The notes: a model not told the origin generated them from the letters alone. Positions 24,523 through 34,339 are shown, numbered from the stretch's first letter. The stretch is 64,000 nt of DNA from MPNP01 sp026709725 (GCA_965200805.1 OZ241384.1:3389899-3453898); one strand, 5' to 3'. Numbers and translations: made by a program.

Positions 24523-26433
24523 ACGTCCAGGTGACAACGGAACAGGATGTCCTGTCAAACCGTCTCAGGGCCCGGAAATCACTCGGGCCCAGGCCCAGCC
24601 TGTCCGCTTGCCGCGCCCAATCGCTCCAGGCCCGCCGTTCCGGCAAGAGCCGGGTTCCTCCGCCCAGCTGAGCGTGGCGTGTGTCCTTCGTCATCCTCCA
24701 GGAGTGGCCCGGCACCGGCATCAAGCAAAATCCCGATGATCGCGGATGCCGCATCGGCATCCCCTCGCCGGGCAGCCAGATGAAGGGCGGTGGCGTTGTC
24801 CGGGCCACGTGCCCCGACGTCAGCTCCTGCCGCAATGAGGAGCTGCACGGTGTCCGGGCCCGCATGTTGCGCGGCGACATGCAGAACCGTCCAGCCTTCG
24901 ACATCGGTGATGTCGGTTCTGGCACCGGCTTCAAGCAGGATCCGCACGACTTCCGTCTTCCCCTCTCCTGCTGCCAGCTGGAGAGCGGTCGTCGGTCTGC
25001 TGTCAGGCATCTGCTCGAGTGTATCGGGGTGCTCACCGGCATCAAGGAGACTGTGCAATGCATCAAGATCACCGTCCCGAACCGCGTTGTGAAGCGGGAG
25101 CGGTTCACGCTCCAGCGGCAATCCCTCAACGGGAGGATGATAGGTCCCGTCCCTGGTGACCCCGCCATTGCCATGGCGGTAATGGTCGCGGCCTTCAAGG
25201 ATGCTTTCCGCACGCAAAGCCGCCGTTCGTGAACGACCTTCTGCCAAACGTCCGAAATACAGTACCAATTCCGGGAACTTTCCTGCATCAGCCGCTTCGA
25301 GTGCGGCGATATAATCAGGCTTGTTTTCCGCCGGGATCACCGGCGGAAACTCGCCGGCCCTGGCATAGGCATAGGCCATCAGCAGGCGTGAGATGCGCCC
25401 GTTGCCATCCTGAAACGGATGAATCCGGACAAACTCGTGGTGCAGCCAGGCGGCCTCTGTCTCCGGTGCGAGATCAAGCGCATGGTGACCCGCATGCATG
25501 GCAAGGAACCGGTCGATCTCGGACTGGACCTGCTCCGGTGGACAGTATTCGTGGACAAAACCGTCCTGACGAACGGGGTTGTTGGGCCGGATCTTCCACA
25601 TGCCCTTCAGGAGCGGAATGGCAACCCGCCGGCCCGTGGGCGACCTGCCGGTGGCCGTGTCCTGATGGCGTGTGAGCAGGGCATGCCACTCCTTGATCGC
25701 CGATGCGGTCAGCGGGCGCTCATTCTTCACAAGGGAAAAGACCATTTCCAGGGCCGCCTCCTGGTCCACAAGCAACCCTTTCAGCGTTTCATCGCCGATA
25801 CTGCTGACTGAATGCACACCGCGGACATTCTCAAACCCTTCAGCGATCAGCGTTTCGGTGACACCCCGGCGCAGCAGATACAAATCCTCAATCTGGCCCG
25901 TCTCGATGGCGAAGGCACGGCGTTGTTCACGCAGCCAGATATCCATACCCGTCCGGTCCGTCTTCGTGCTCTCAAGCCGTGCGCGCACCCCCCGCCAGCG
26001 CTCAGCGGCCCTGCGGGCACCGTCATGGGCAAGGGCGTGATATTCCGGTGCGAGATCACACACACGCCGCCAGACAGCACCGACCGGTTTGTCTTCCCGG
26101 GACTGACGCATCAGAGGGGTCGCTTCCGTCCTGCCGCATCCAGTGACGGCACGGGTGCCGACGCGATGGCATCCGGCTCCCGGTCAATGACCATCAGCGA
26201 TGCACACACCGCCCGATCAGGCATCCTCCGGCCCGGCCTCATCCGCCGACGCAGGGCGACAATTCGCCCGGCCTTCATATCCATGTCTCCCTCCCCATGC
26301 CCTCTTGCCTTTTGAATGAACTCGGGCAGCAGTCGGCGAACGGCACGCTCTCAGGTCACGGTCACAATGGAATTCATCGGGAACATCCTGCGGCATTGCC
26401 GCAGATTTTGCAAGCCTGTTGATGCGGCAGGGG
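24523..26433. repeat. Direct repeat copy 2 (1911 bp) carrying a Fic-ankyrin gene
   Basis: Second copy of the unit at 22566-24476. It includes the whole gene, about 320 bp upstream and 56 bp downstream. The divergent block is 25194-25318 (125 bp, same length as in copy 1). Confidence 0.95.
24579..26111 (-). CDS. Fic-domain protein with C-terminal ankyrin repeats, copy 2
   Basis: 510 residues, identical to copy 1 except residues 265-306 (PDYIAALEAADAGKFPELVL.. against LAYINALEEADEGNFGALVE..). The Fic motif HPFQDGNGRISR, the TGQIED helix and the ankyrin repeats are intact, so both copies could be active. The divergent segment follows the active-site loop and forms the last helices of the Fic core, where it could alter nucleotide or target contacts. 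Equal block length and intact frame suggest replacement from another allele (gene conversion), not random decay. Confidence 0.93.
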   Translation of the reverse strand: MRQSREDKPVGAVWRRVCDLAPEYHALAHDGARRAAERWRGVRARLESTKTDRTGMDIWLREQRRAFAIETGQIEDLYLLRRGVTETLIAEGFENVRGVHSVSSIGDETLKGLLVDQEAALEMVFSLVKNERPLTASAIKEWHALLTRHQDTATGRSPTGRRVAIPLLKGMWKIRPNNPVRQDGFVHEYCPPEQVQSEIDRFLAMHAGHHALDLAPETEAAWLHHEFVRIHPFQDGNGRISRLLMAYAYARAGEFPPVIPAENKPDYIAALEAADAGKFPELVLYFGRLAEGRSRTAALRAESILEGRDHYRHGNGGVTRDGTYHPPVEGLPLEREPLPLHNAVRDGDLDALHSLLDAGEHPDTLEQMPDSRPTTALQLAAGEGKTEVVRILLEAGARTDITDVEGWTVLHVAAQHAGPDTVQLLIAAGADVGARGPDNATALHLAARRGDADAASAIIGILLDAGAGPLLEDDEGHTPRSAGRRNPALAGTAGLERLGAASGQAGPGPE

Positions 26434-27138
26434 AGTGATTCTCCCATGGCCGACTTTTCGTGACATCTCCTGAAACCCCTTGGCTCCTGGCCTGATTCGG
26501 CCGAATCAGGCCGCCCGTGCCAGGCGGAGCCCGTTGTCATTGACTGACCGGGCAGTCCCGGGCAGTCGCCAGGTGGCCGCCATCCGGGCCCATGCGCCCG
26601 CGAGTGTTGCAGCCCGGAATGATGATCATGGGGGGGGGGGGCATGACGGATCTGATCGCGTCATGGGCCGGACGGCCCTCCCCTCCTTCCGGGAAGAGCG
26701 TGCGGGATGCGGAGGCAGGAGAGCAGGGCATCAGTGACCGTGCGGCCCACACTCATTCAGAGGGGTGGCGGTCTCCCCTGGGGCGGCGACCTCTTCTGTT
26801 CTGGCAGAGGGTTGTTCTGGCAGAGGGTGATGCGGCGTGCGGGTGCGTCATCGGAGGGATCCCCGTGCTGTCCTCCGAGGGAGGGGATGTCCGATGGGGA
26901 GCCCTCTCCCTGATTCCCGGTCACAAACCCTGGGGATTCGCCGTGCCCAATGAACCGACCATGCAAGGAGGCGGAGTCACGGCCCGGAAGGCGGCATGGA
27001 TCGGGGTCACTGCGAGAACATTCGGAAGATGGGGCGGCGTTTTCGCCGGAGCACTGACTGGGGCCCGGTGTGATGTTGGTCCGGTGCGATTCTGGCAGAC
27101 CATGCATGATCAGGGACTGACAGAGTTCCGGGTCCGCC
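26434..27138. other. Intergenic stretch with a 12-G homopolymer
   Basis: No gene is supported. A run of 12 G lies at 26630-26641, directly after an AT in GATGATCAT. An open frame from 26592 to 27236 on the plus strand crosses it but has composition unlike real genes and no motif. Confidence 0.5.
26630..26641 (+). repeat. Homopolymeric G tract (12 G)
   Basis: Twelve consecutive G residues, long enough for slipped-strand length variation. It lies in a region where no gene is certain, so a phase-variation role is only a possibility. Confidence 0.7.
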
Positions 27139-27393
27139 ATGACAGACAACAAGACCGACAGGAACTGGAAAGCCTTTGTCGGCATCCGGAAGCACATGGA
27201 GGCAGACAATATGGGCCGCACCGCACTTCTGCATGATGGGCAACTGATCGCCATCTACAACGACAGCGGCGATGCCTACGCCATTGGTGTGGAAAAGTTT
27301 GGCCTGGGCCACTTCTCGATTGAGACCTTTGGTGAAAGACCGAAATCCCTCGGGGTGTTCACCCCCTGCATGCAGCCGGCGGCGGCCCCATAA
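27139..27393 (+). CDS. Small hypothetical protein
   Basis: 84 residues starting MTDNKTDRNWKAFVGIRKHME and ending GVFTPCMQPAAAP. Composition is protein-like (mixed acidic, aromatic and glycine residues), but I recognise no family. The ribosome site is weak. The opposite strand holds the end of an open frame carrying an NYN remnant, so one of the two is probably not real in this part. A very short frame (MATYVGKVQNNQILLVVAVSED) follows at once. It may be a remnant. Confidence 0.3.
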   Translation: MTDNKTDRNWKAFVGIRKHMEADNMGRTALLHDGQLIAIYNDSGDAYAIGVEKFGLGHFSIETFGERPKSLGVFTPCMQPAAAP

Positions 27394-27434
27394 TGGCAAC
27401 ATATGTCGGAAAGGTCCAGAACAACCAGATCCTT

Positions 27435-27639
27435 CTGGTTGTAGCGGTGTCTGAGGATCATTGAAACGTGATGAAGCATGTGCGGTGTAATAATTCACAT
27501 GGGTAACAAGGTGACGATGGCGATCCAGGACTTGCTCGGCAAGTGCTTTGGGATTCAACCATTTTTTTGCTGGACGTTGTTTCAGCAAGCGATGGCAGAG
27601 ATTAAGCCCATCGACATACACGATTGTTCTTGCCTGCAT
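27435..27639 (-). pseudogene. NYN-domain (LabA/DUF88-like) gene fragment
   Basis: From the ATG at 27639 the translation reads MQARTIVYVDGLNLCHRLLK, then KKWLNPKALAEQVL, NYYTAHASSRFNDPQTPLQ. This is the start of an NYN-type nuclease: the VDGxNL motif carries the first active-site Asp, and the Y-T-A-x-x-S-x-R-x-x-D-P segment follows. After about 70 residues the similarity ends and the frame runs on as unrelated sequence, so the domain is truncated. It is probably a relic of a TA-like or defence gene. Confidence 0.55.
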
Positions 27640-27792
27640 ATGCTCCTGCCGAACAAAGCAAAGGCCACTTGGGATCGCTCCTTCGCAGCCTTTGAGCCTA
27701 CAGACACGCTGCAGGTGGGTAATGGGAGGAATATAAGACAGTTGTTTGAAAATTTCAATCTCTGTCCACCGCATTCGCGCGGGTTCCGCCCT

Positions 27793-27838
27793 GCCCCACT
27801 TCCAGTCCGGGGCATTGCGCCCCAGACTTGGAGGTGGG
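27793..27838. repeat. Long imperfect hairpin
   Basis: CCCCACTTCCAGTC and AGACTTGGAGGTGGG pair with one wobble, around an inner GGGGC/GCCCC stem with loop ATTGC. The structure lies between the NYN relic and the restriction enzyme gene. It could be a terminator for the latter, the end of a transposon, or a REP-like element. Confidence 0.5.
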
Positions 27839-28015
27839 ACATTTGAAAAGGAGGCATCGAGTCAAAGACCCGTCCTGCCGATCACGGATGCAGGCAGAAA
27901 CGAATCATCGATTCGAGACTGCTTTCAACATGATCCGAAGACATCTCGACCAACTGGTCACTGACTGATGCCGCCCACCATGTGTCGCGGTCATGATGAT
28001 GAGATTCTTCAGATG

Positions 28016-31000
28016 CTATTCCGATTTCTGCGGTGATCGCCATTCAGGATCGGGCAATCCGGCAATGATGGCTTGGGTTTCAATCGCAACACGGATGACG
28101 CGCGCGAGGAGTTTCAGCGGATAGGAAGGCCCATCAATGCTCGTGGCGGCCCAGTGATTGGCGTCATTGACGATGCCGCTGTCCTCGTCCGTCGTCACAG
28201 CCTGCCGCCCCATGACCCATGCGAGGGCAGGTTTGCCGTTCACAACATAATCCCATGCCTGATCAGGAACACCGCAGACTGTGATATGCGTATTGTAGAT
28301 GATGCGTGAGCGATCGCTGTTCCGGCCTGGATGCTTCATCCTGATCACCCGGAACCAGTTCTCCCGGCTGTATCCGGATGCTGGCTCCCATCCGCCCTTC
28401 TCGAATTCCAGAGGCCAGAGATCAATGCGATCAAACCCGAGATGCCACTCCCCGAGCTTGCGACCAGCCTCTGTCAATGCATGGAAATGCGCTGGATCGA
28501 CCGGCAGCGGGATGCGCGGCAGTTCCTTCCTGAGATTGGCCGCATTGTGCTCCCGCCAGGAGGGCAGATGCAGCAGGCCGTAGATGTAGTGGAACATCCC
28601 GTCCTTCGTGACTTCGGGCCCGAAAGCGTCCTGCCAGACTGCGAGGGCATTGTCGGTAATTGCTGTTCGGCGGCGGTAGCCATGCTTATCAATCCCATCA
28701 GCAAAACCATCCAGATTGTCTCCCAATTCGTCCTGATCCGCTTTCCTGTACAACCAGAACGGGAAGCATTGGCCAGTGTCCATCGTGTGGAGGTTTGGCA
28801 CCGCATCCGTCATCAATGCAGAAAACCCGGCCCGGGCACCCACACCTGTCACACAGATCAGCCGGTTTTCAGCATCGGCATGCGGGAAGATCTGCGGTAT
28901 CCTGTAAACCATTTCGTTCAAGCGACGGCTGGAATAGAGGTACTGCCGTGTAAACGGCCGATAGAGCATTGGGGTGATACGCCCCTCCTTGATGTCGAGA
29001 GATTTCCCCTTGCCGAAATCGTCCTTGAGCGCGCGAGACCAGTTGATCCGGGTCGGATCCGGGTCGAGGAAGGCGCTGATTGCCTCTTTTTCTGCCTTGA
29101 CCGGCTCACGCCGGAATCGCTCAAGCTCCTTATTATAGTTGTCAATCATCCGCTGGATGTTGGCCTCCAGCGACCGGGCCGAGAAGTTGCAGCACCAGGC
29201 ATCTCGTTGGGTCTTGATTCCCGATGAGTAGTTCTCGAACAGCCGAGGCTCATTGACATGGCCTTTCTGCTTGCTGCCGAGCATCATGAAACAGGCAAAG
29301 CCGGGATCGCGCTGCTCCAACCAGTCACCGTAGGTATCCGGTGTGATGCATTGCCACCCACGCGCCTTGGTGATGCCCCGGATGCTGCCCAACGCCGTGA
29401 CCCGGGCAAGTTTCTGCTCCCGTGTCAGAGAGTCACCAATATCGTGGAAGAGGATCCGGCAAGGGTCCGCGGCCTCCGGGTTCTTGACAAGGATCGCGAT
29501 GGCGCAACCGGTCATGCTTGCCTGCCCGAAAATGTTCTCACCCTCACCCGACTGCCCGCCACTGAGCATGTCCTTGCGGATATCACCCCGCAGATGAAAG
29601 ACATGGATCGTGCTGAACTCTTCAGCGAGGCATGTGCGCATCCCATCGGCGAAACTGCGTTCCAGCCAAGCGCTTCCGGTGATGAAGCCGATCACGCCAC
29701 TCCTGCCAATCCGGTCGGATGCCCAGCGGAATGCGCGGATATAGCTGTCATAGAGAGCCTTCTTGTTCGTGGCTGCTGATACGGCGGCGTAGGTGTTGGC
29801 GATTCTCGCATCAAGTTCCGGATAGGGCTGGTTCCGTGCCGCATCATTCTCGCTTCTCTGGCCTGCCGAATAGGGTGGATTGCCGATGATGACGCGGATC
29901 CTGGTGGCCTGCTGTCTCTCGCGGCGCTCGGAATTGGCCTTGAGGACATCGGCGAACATGTCCGGCTTGTTGGATTCGAATGTGTCACTGAGACAGATCC
30001 CGGTGAAGGGTGCATCCTCGGCATCATCAATCCCGGTGGCCTCACGGTAGGCTGCCTCGATGTTCACAGAGGCGATGTAGTAGGCGAGCAGGACGATCTC
30101 ATTGGCATGCAGTTCGCTCTGATATGTACGGGCGAGGTCGGCGGGACTGATGAGACCGGACTGGATCAGCCGGACCGGAAACGTGCCGGTGCCGGTGAAG
30201 GGATCAAGGATGTGAACCCCCTCCGAGCCGAGCGTCTGCCCGAATTCCTCCCCGAGGACAGCGTTGACCGAATGGATGATGAAGTCCACGGCCTCAATGG
30301 GTGTGTAGACGATGCCGAGCTGCTGTGCCGTCCTGGGGAAGGCCTTCTGGAAGAACTTGTCGTAGAGTTCGACTGCGAGTTTCTGTTTCTCGCTGGCGCC
30401 GGTTGCCGCCTCGGCCCGCCGCTGGACACTGGCATAGAACGCCTCAAGGCCTTCGGTCTCGCTGTCTGTCCCGCTTGGCCGCAGAACCTCGAGCAGCATC
30501 TCAAGACCGCGGCTGACCGGATTGCGTTCCACAAAACATGCACCTCCGAACAGGGCATCAAAGACGGGTCCCGTGATCATGTGCTGGGCCAGCATTTCAA
30601 TCGCATCATCTTCCGTGATTCCCTCGTTGAGATCGTCACGCAGCTCTTTCAGGAAACCGGCAAAGACCTCGCGGGCCGCTTCCTCGGCCGAGACCAGTGC
30701 ACGGATGCGGGCAATCTGGCGGCGGGCAATCTCGGCCACATCTCCAGCCCACTCTTCCCAGTATCTTCGGTTGCCACATCTCTCGACGATCTTTGCCTGG
30801 ATCGCAGCCGGGAGATCAAACTCGAACTGCGGGTCTGGATCCGATGGCGGTGGCGGCGGTCGATCAATGGTGCCATCGGACCCGGATGGTGCAGTCCAGT
30901 CCGAGAGGGCGATGATGCCCAGATGCGTGCCGGGATCTCCCCCGGCTTCGATCAGGTTGATCAGGGCCTCGAAACGCTCGTCGTGCGAGCGGATGGCATT

Positions 31001-32890
31001 CAGCACCTGCCAGACAACACGAAATGTCTCATTGTTGTTCAGGGCGACCTCGGGAGTGCTGTCCGCCGGAATGACCACCGGCAGAATGACATAACCCATG
31101 GTCTTGCCGGAAGCACGGCGCATGACGCGCCCGACGGCCTGCACGACCTCAATCTGGCTCTTGCGTGGCTGCATGAAGAGAATCGCATCAAGGGCCGGGA
31201 CATCGACACCCTCGGCGAGACAACGGGCATTGGTCAACACGCGGCATTCTTCCTGCTGGTGTGCGCTGAGCCAGTCGAGACGCTTTGTGCGTCTGAGTGC
31301 GTTGAATGTGCCGTCCACATGCCTGGCCTCAATCGCAAGGTCGGGAAGAGCGTGCGCCTCTGGAAATTCCGCCTGATCAATGCGGGCGATGGTGCTGAAC
31401 ATCGCCTCGACCAGTTTTGATGACCTGATATCGCGGCAATAGGCGATGGCACGCTGCATCGGTGATCGATCATCCTCGGGGAATTCGTCCTGGTCGAGTT
31501 TGGCAAGAGCACGCAGACAACCGAGCATCTTGCCTGCATCATCCATCTGCAGCGTGGCATTCGGAGCCGCGTTTGCAGCCCTCGCTGCGACATTCGAGGG
31601 GACGGTCAGCACGATCACCTTGTAGTCGGAAAGCAGGCCGCGTTCGACCGCAGCCCCGAATCCGATCTCGTGGAGCACCGGGCCGTAAATTTCCGTGTCC
31701 TCCATTGAGCACAGGGTGCCAGCGAGCGCACCGGCCCTTGTGCGCGCCTGCTGGGCATAGACTTTGGGTGTCGCCGTCATGTAGAGCCGTCGGTCGGCAC
31801 GAATGTGATCCTGGTCGTGGATCATGACAAAATGCGAATCCTCCGCATCGGCGATGCCTTTTGCGCCGGCGGTGCGGTGCGCCTCATCACAGATGGCAAG
31901 ATCGAAATCGGGGAGCCCATGCGCCTGCTGTGCCTCCCTGATCTTCGGCAGCGAATGGTAGGTGGCAAGGATCACGGTCATCGCATCCGGTTCAGTCGGA
32001 GCGGCAGCGGCAATGCGGGCAGCGTCGGTGGTTGCCGGCAGAGCCAGATCAAGGCTGTCCATGTCGATCCGGTCGTCCTGGCGACTGCCTCTGCGACCAA
32101 CCTGTGCATCGGAGCAGACGGCGAATGCGCGCAGCGGCACCTTGGCATTGTCTGTCCATTCGCGGACCGTCTGGGCCATGAGCGCGAGACTCGGAACAAG
32201 ATAAAGCGCACGGCCGCCTGCGCGCACCAGCTCCTCGGCAATGCGCAGACTGGTCAGTGTCTTGCCGGTACCACAGGCCATGATCAGCTTGCCCCTTTTC
32301 CCAGGCTTGCGAAGACCCTTGATCGTCGCTGTGAAGGCCGCTTCCTGATGGGGCTGGAGTTCTTTTGGCGGATGTCTCCGCGCATCCGATTCCGATACAA
32401 TTCGGTTCCAGTCGAGCGGCGAGTCGCGCAGGTCCTTGAGCGTGACGCGACTGACCGGGAATGCGATCTGCCTGCGCAGTGTCTCATCAGCGGTTTTGCT
32501 GAACTCCTTGCCACTGGTATCAATGATGAGGCGGCGGGCAAACAGGCCGGTCCCCGATTCCGCAAGAAACGAATCGACGCCGCTTTTCGGGATCGTTGCC
32601 CCCTCGCGATAGAATTTGCACTGGACGGCACAATAAGCGGGCGCCCCGTCAGGTCCGGTTTCACCCCGAAGGGTGACGACAAGATCAATGCCATCTTCGC
32701 TGGCGGACATTCCGTATTTACGGGCCCACTGCTCCCAGGGGACCGGGTCGGCATATGTCTGTTTCATCACGGGATCATGGGCAAGGAATGCAATGCAGAG
32801 CTTCTCGAACGCTGTTCCCTTGATGCGCTCCATGTTGTGATCGGCCTCTTGGGCCTCCCGGCGCCATCGCTCGAGAATGTCATCGATCAT
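28016..32890 (-). CDS. Type ISP restriction-modification enzyme (Mrr-like nuclease, helicase, N6-adenine methylase)
   Basis: About 1624 residues, close to LlaGI/LlaBIII-type single-polypeptide enzymes. In order: an Mrr-like PD-(D/E)xK nuclease (EDGIDLVV and AVQCKFY, about 65-94); an SF2 translocase with Walker A MACGTGKT (204-211), CDEAH (334-338), MTATP (371-375) and QAVGRVMRR (584-592); a helical coupler; a gamma-type N6-adenine methylase with DPFTGTGTF (896-904) and GNPPY (1003-1007); and a C-terminal target-recognition region. It cuts unmodified DNA after two enzymes translocate and collide, and it methylates its own sites. The ATG at 32890 with GAGGAG 8 nt upstream is preferred to a GTG at 32899. 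No frameshift is seen, so it should be functional. Confidence 0.95.
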   Translation of the reverse strand: MIDDILERWRREAQEADHNMERIKGTAFEKLCIAFLAHDPVMKQTYADPVPWEQWARKYGMSASEDGIDLVVTLRGETGPDGAPAYCAVQCKFYREGATIPKSGVDSFLAESGTGLFARRLIIDTSGKEFSKTADETLRRQIAFPVSRVTLKDLRDSPLDWNRIVSESDARRHPPKELQPHQEAAFTATIKGLRKPGKRGKLIMACGTGKTLTSLRIAEELVRAGGRALYLVPSLALMAQTVREWTDNAKVPLRAFAVCSDAQVGRRGSRQDDRIDMDSLDLALPATTDAARIAAAAPTEPDAMTVILATYHSLPKIREAQQAHGLPDFDLAICDEAHRTAGAKGIADAEDSHFVMIHDQDHIRADRRLYMTATPKVYAQQARTRAGALAGTLCSMEDTEIYGPVLHEIGFGAAVERGLLSDYKVIVLTVPSNVAARAANAAPNATLQMDDAGKMLGCLRALAKLDQDEFPEDDRSPMQRAIAYCRDIRSSKLVEAMFSTIARIDQAEFPEAHALPDLAIEARHVDGTFNALRRTKRLDWLSAHQQEECRVLTNARCLAEGVDVPALDAILFMQPRKSQIEVVQAVGRVMRRASGKTMGYVILPVVIPADSTPEVALNNNETFRVVWQVLNAIRSHDERFEALINLIEAGGDPGTHLGIIALSDWTAPSGSDGTIDRPPPPPSDPDPQFEFDLPAAIQAKIVERCGNRRYWEEWAGDVAEIARRQIARIRALVSAEEAAREVFAGFLKELRDDLNEGITEDDAIEMLAQHMITGPVFDALFGGACFVERNPVSRGLEMLLEVLRPSGTDSETEGLEAFYASVQRRAEAATGASEKQKLAVELYDKFFQKAFPRTAQQLGIVYTPIEAVDFIIHSVNAVLGEEFGQTLGSEGVHILDPFTGTGTFPVRLIQSGLISPADLARTYQSELHANEIVLLAYYIASVNIEAAYREATGIDDAEDAPFTGICLSDTFESNKPDMFADVLKANSERRERQQATRIRVIIGNPPYSAGQRSENDAARNQPYPELDARIANTYAAVSAATNKKALYDSYIRAFRWASDRIGRSGVIGFITGSAWLERSFADGMRTCLAEEFSTIHVFHLRGDIRKDMLSGGQSGEGENIFGQASMTGCAIAILVKNPEAADPCRILFHDIGDSLTREQKLARVTALGSIRGITKARGWQCITPDTYGDWLEQRDPGFACFMMLGSKQKGHVNEPRLFENYSSGIKTQRDAWCCNFSARSLEANIQRMIDNYNKELERFRREPVKAEKEAISAFLDPDPTRINWSRALKDDFGKGKSLDIKEGRITPMLYRPFTRQYLYSSRRLNEMVYRIPQIFPHADAENRLICVTGVGARAGFSALMTDAVPNLHTMDTGQCFPFWLYRKADQDELGDNLDGFADGIDKHGYRRRTAITDNALAVWQDAFGPEVTKDGMFHYIYGLLHLPSWREHNAANLRKELPRIPLPVDPAHFHALTEAGRKLGEWHLGFDRIDLWPLEFEKGGWEPASGYSRENWFRVIRMKHPGRNSDRSRIIYNTHITVCGVPDQAWDYVVNGKPALAWVMGRQAVTTDEDSGIVNDANHWAATSIDGPSYPLKLLARVIRVAIETQAIIAGLPDPEWRSPQKSE

Positions 32891-33103
32891 GAAGGTCACT
32901 CCTCATCGACTTGGTCCAAGGGCCGCAGATGAGGGTCAAACTGACCGCTTCCCGGCTCCACCATCCTGATCTGATGATGTCCTGATCTGCGTGGGGATGC
33001 TGACGGGAACCAACATATTGATTGCGCTGACGGAGCAGCCCGTGTCTGCACAAAAAATTTCAACTTCGTGGTAAAGATAGGCTTTCTGCGCCGGACCGAA
33101 TAA

Positions 33104-34339
33104 CTATGCAAGCCGACCTGCCTTGATGAGATGTGTCCGGAACGTGGGGATTGGGCAGGTGATGGTGTGATCGGGCATCTCCTGCAGTGCGCCCTGGTGG
33201 ATGAGATGGTCAGCAAAGTTGCGGGGCGTCATGCCGTCCGGTATCTGCCATTCGATGCCTGATTCGGGTCCCCTGGCATTGCGCACAAGGCTGTTGATGA
33301 CATCAACCCGGCTCTGGTTGGGTTCCAGATCACGCAGCACCGCCGCGACGAGGGAGACAGATTCCCGCATCAGTGGGGACTGCTGGGCACGGTAATAATG
33401 GGTCCGGCTTTTCGCCGCATCCTGTTCGGCGGTCGCCCAGTCCACCCGGGCAAGATCACCACCTGTCTCCAGGGCACTTGTGGCAAGGGCGGTGAGGGCG
33501 AAGTGGAGATGACGGGGCCAGCCTTCGCACGGGGTGGCCAACCGCTGAAGATACCCCCTGTAACCCTCGGGGTCTATCCCGAAATGGACACAGAAGCCGG
33601 TCATGAGGGCGGTGATGTCATCACCATGCAATGCGCCGACGGGATGTACCGTTACCCCGCGTGAAAGACCCATGGCTGTCATGCAGTCAGCGGTGTCGCT
33701 CAGTCCGGCCAGAACGAGAGCAATGGGCAGGCCAACGCTGTTGTCATGCAGTCCCTGCAGGAGTCTTGCCAAGGGCGCAACGGGTGATTCATTGATGCGC
33801 TGGGCCTCGTCAATGGCGATGATGACCGGGCCTGTGATGCCAGTGCCCGGATCAAGATCACACACCCAGTCCCGAAATGCAGAAAGAGTGGGCTGTGCAT
33901 CATTTCGGGCAAGGGCGGATTCAACACGACCCGCCGCCTTGAGACCGGGAAGGCCGACGCTGCCCGACAAGGCCCGTGTTTGCGTGCAGCGGGCAAGGAA
34001 TGATGGGGCTGCATCGGGGTTTGCAAGTTGAGCCAGCGGGACGAGGATGTCGGTGGGGCTGATGACGTCGGCGGAATTGAGAGTGAGGACACGGACCGGG
34101 GCAGGCACCCGCCTTGCGATTTCTGCAAGGAGTGCGCTCTTTCCGGCCCCGGGAGCACCCTGGATGATGCGCGTCATTCCGGCCCGACCCCGCTTCCCTT
34201 CTCCCTGCACATTCCAAACGCTGCGGGCGGCCACCTCAAGATCATCCAGGATCGCCTGCCGACCCGCAAAGACAGGTGGGGGCGACTTGTCTCCCTCCCT
34301 CAGAAACGCCTCCAGCGCCTGTCTGCGCAACTCCATCAT
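33104..34339 (-). CDS. AAA-family ATPase, paralogue 1
   Basis: About 411 residues. Walker A is GAPGAGKS (near 61-68) and Walker B IIAIDEAQR (near 176-184). A sensor-like segment LVLAGLSDTADCM follows, and the C-terminal part looks like a winged helix (NFADHLIHQGAL, then CPIPTFRTHLI). The fold recalls TniB/ExeA/Orc1-like ATPases, but no transposase lies nearby. The ATG at 34339 has GGAG 6 nt upstream; a GTG at 34357 is possible. It lies upstream of the ISP enzyme on the same strand, 213 bp away, and is paired with a second related ATPase. Role unknown; a defence or DNA-transaction function is inferred from location. Confidence 0.88.
   Translation of the reverse strand: MMELRRQALEAFLREGDKSPPPVFAGRQAILDDLEVAARSVWNVQGEGKRGRAGMTRIIQGAPGAGKSALLAEIARRVPAPVRVLTLNSADVISPTDILVPLAQLANPDAAPSFLARCTQTRALSGSVGLPGLKAAGRVESALARNDAQPTLSAFRDWVCDLDPGTGITGPVIIAIDEAQRINESPVAPLARLLQGLHDNSVGLPIALVLAGLSDTADCMTAMGLSRGVTVHPVGALHGDDITALMTGFCVHFGIDPEGYRGYLQRLATPCEGWPRHLHFALTALATSALETGGDLARVDWATAEQDAAKSRTHYYRAQQSPLMRESVSLVAAVLRDLEPNQSRVDVINSLVRNARGPESGIEWQIPDGMTPRNFADHLIHQGALQEMPDHTITCPIPTFRTHLIKAGRLA

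Noticed and set aside
22566..26433. Fic tandem repeat as a simple assembly duplication
   Set aside because: A pure assembly artefact would not contain a 125-bp divergent block with conserved frame. It is still worth confirming with long reads, so the caveat is kept in the finding.
22566..26433. CRISPR array or other short regular repeats
   Set aside because: The only large repeat here is the gene-sized duplication. No series of short repeats with unique spacers was seen anywhere in the window, and no cas-like protein.
26592..27236. A 214-codon gene crossing the G tract
   Set aside because: Repetitive low-information translation, no ribosome site and no recognisable domain; treated as non-coding.
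30107..31420. A 437-codon plus-strand frame inside the restriction enzyme gene
   Set aside because: Antisense to helicase and methylase motifs of the ISP enzyme; no independent evidence of coding.
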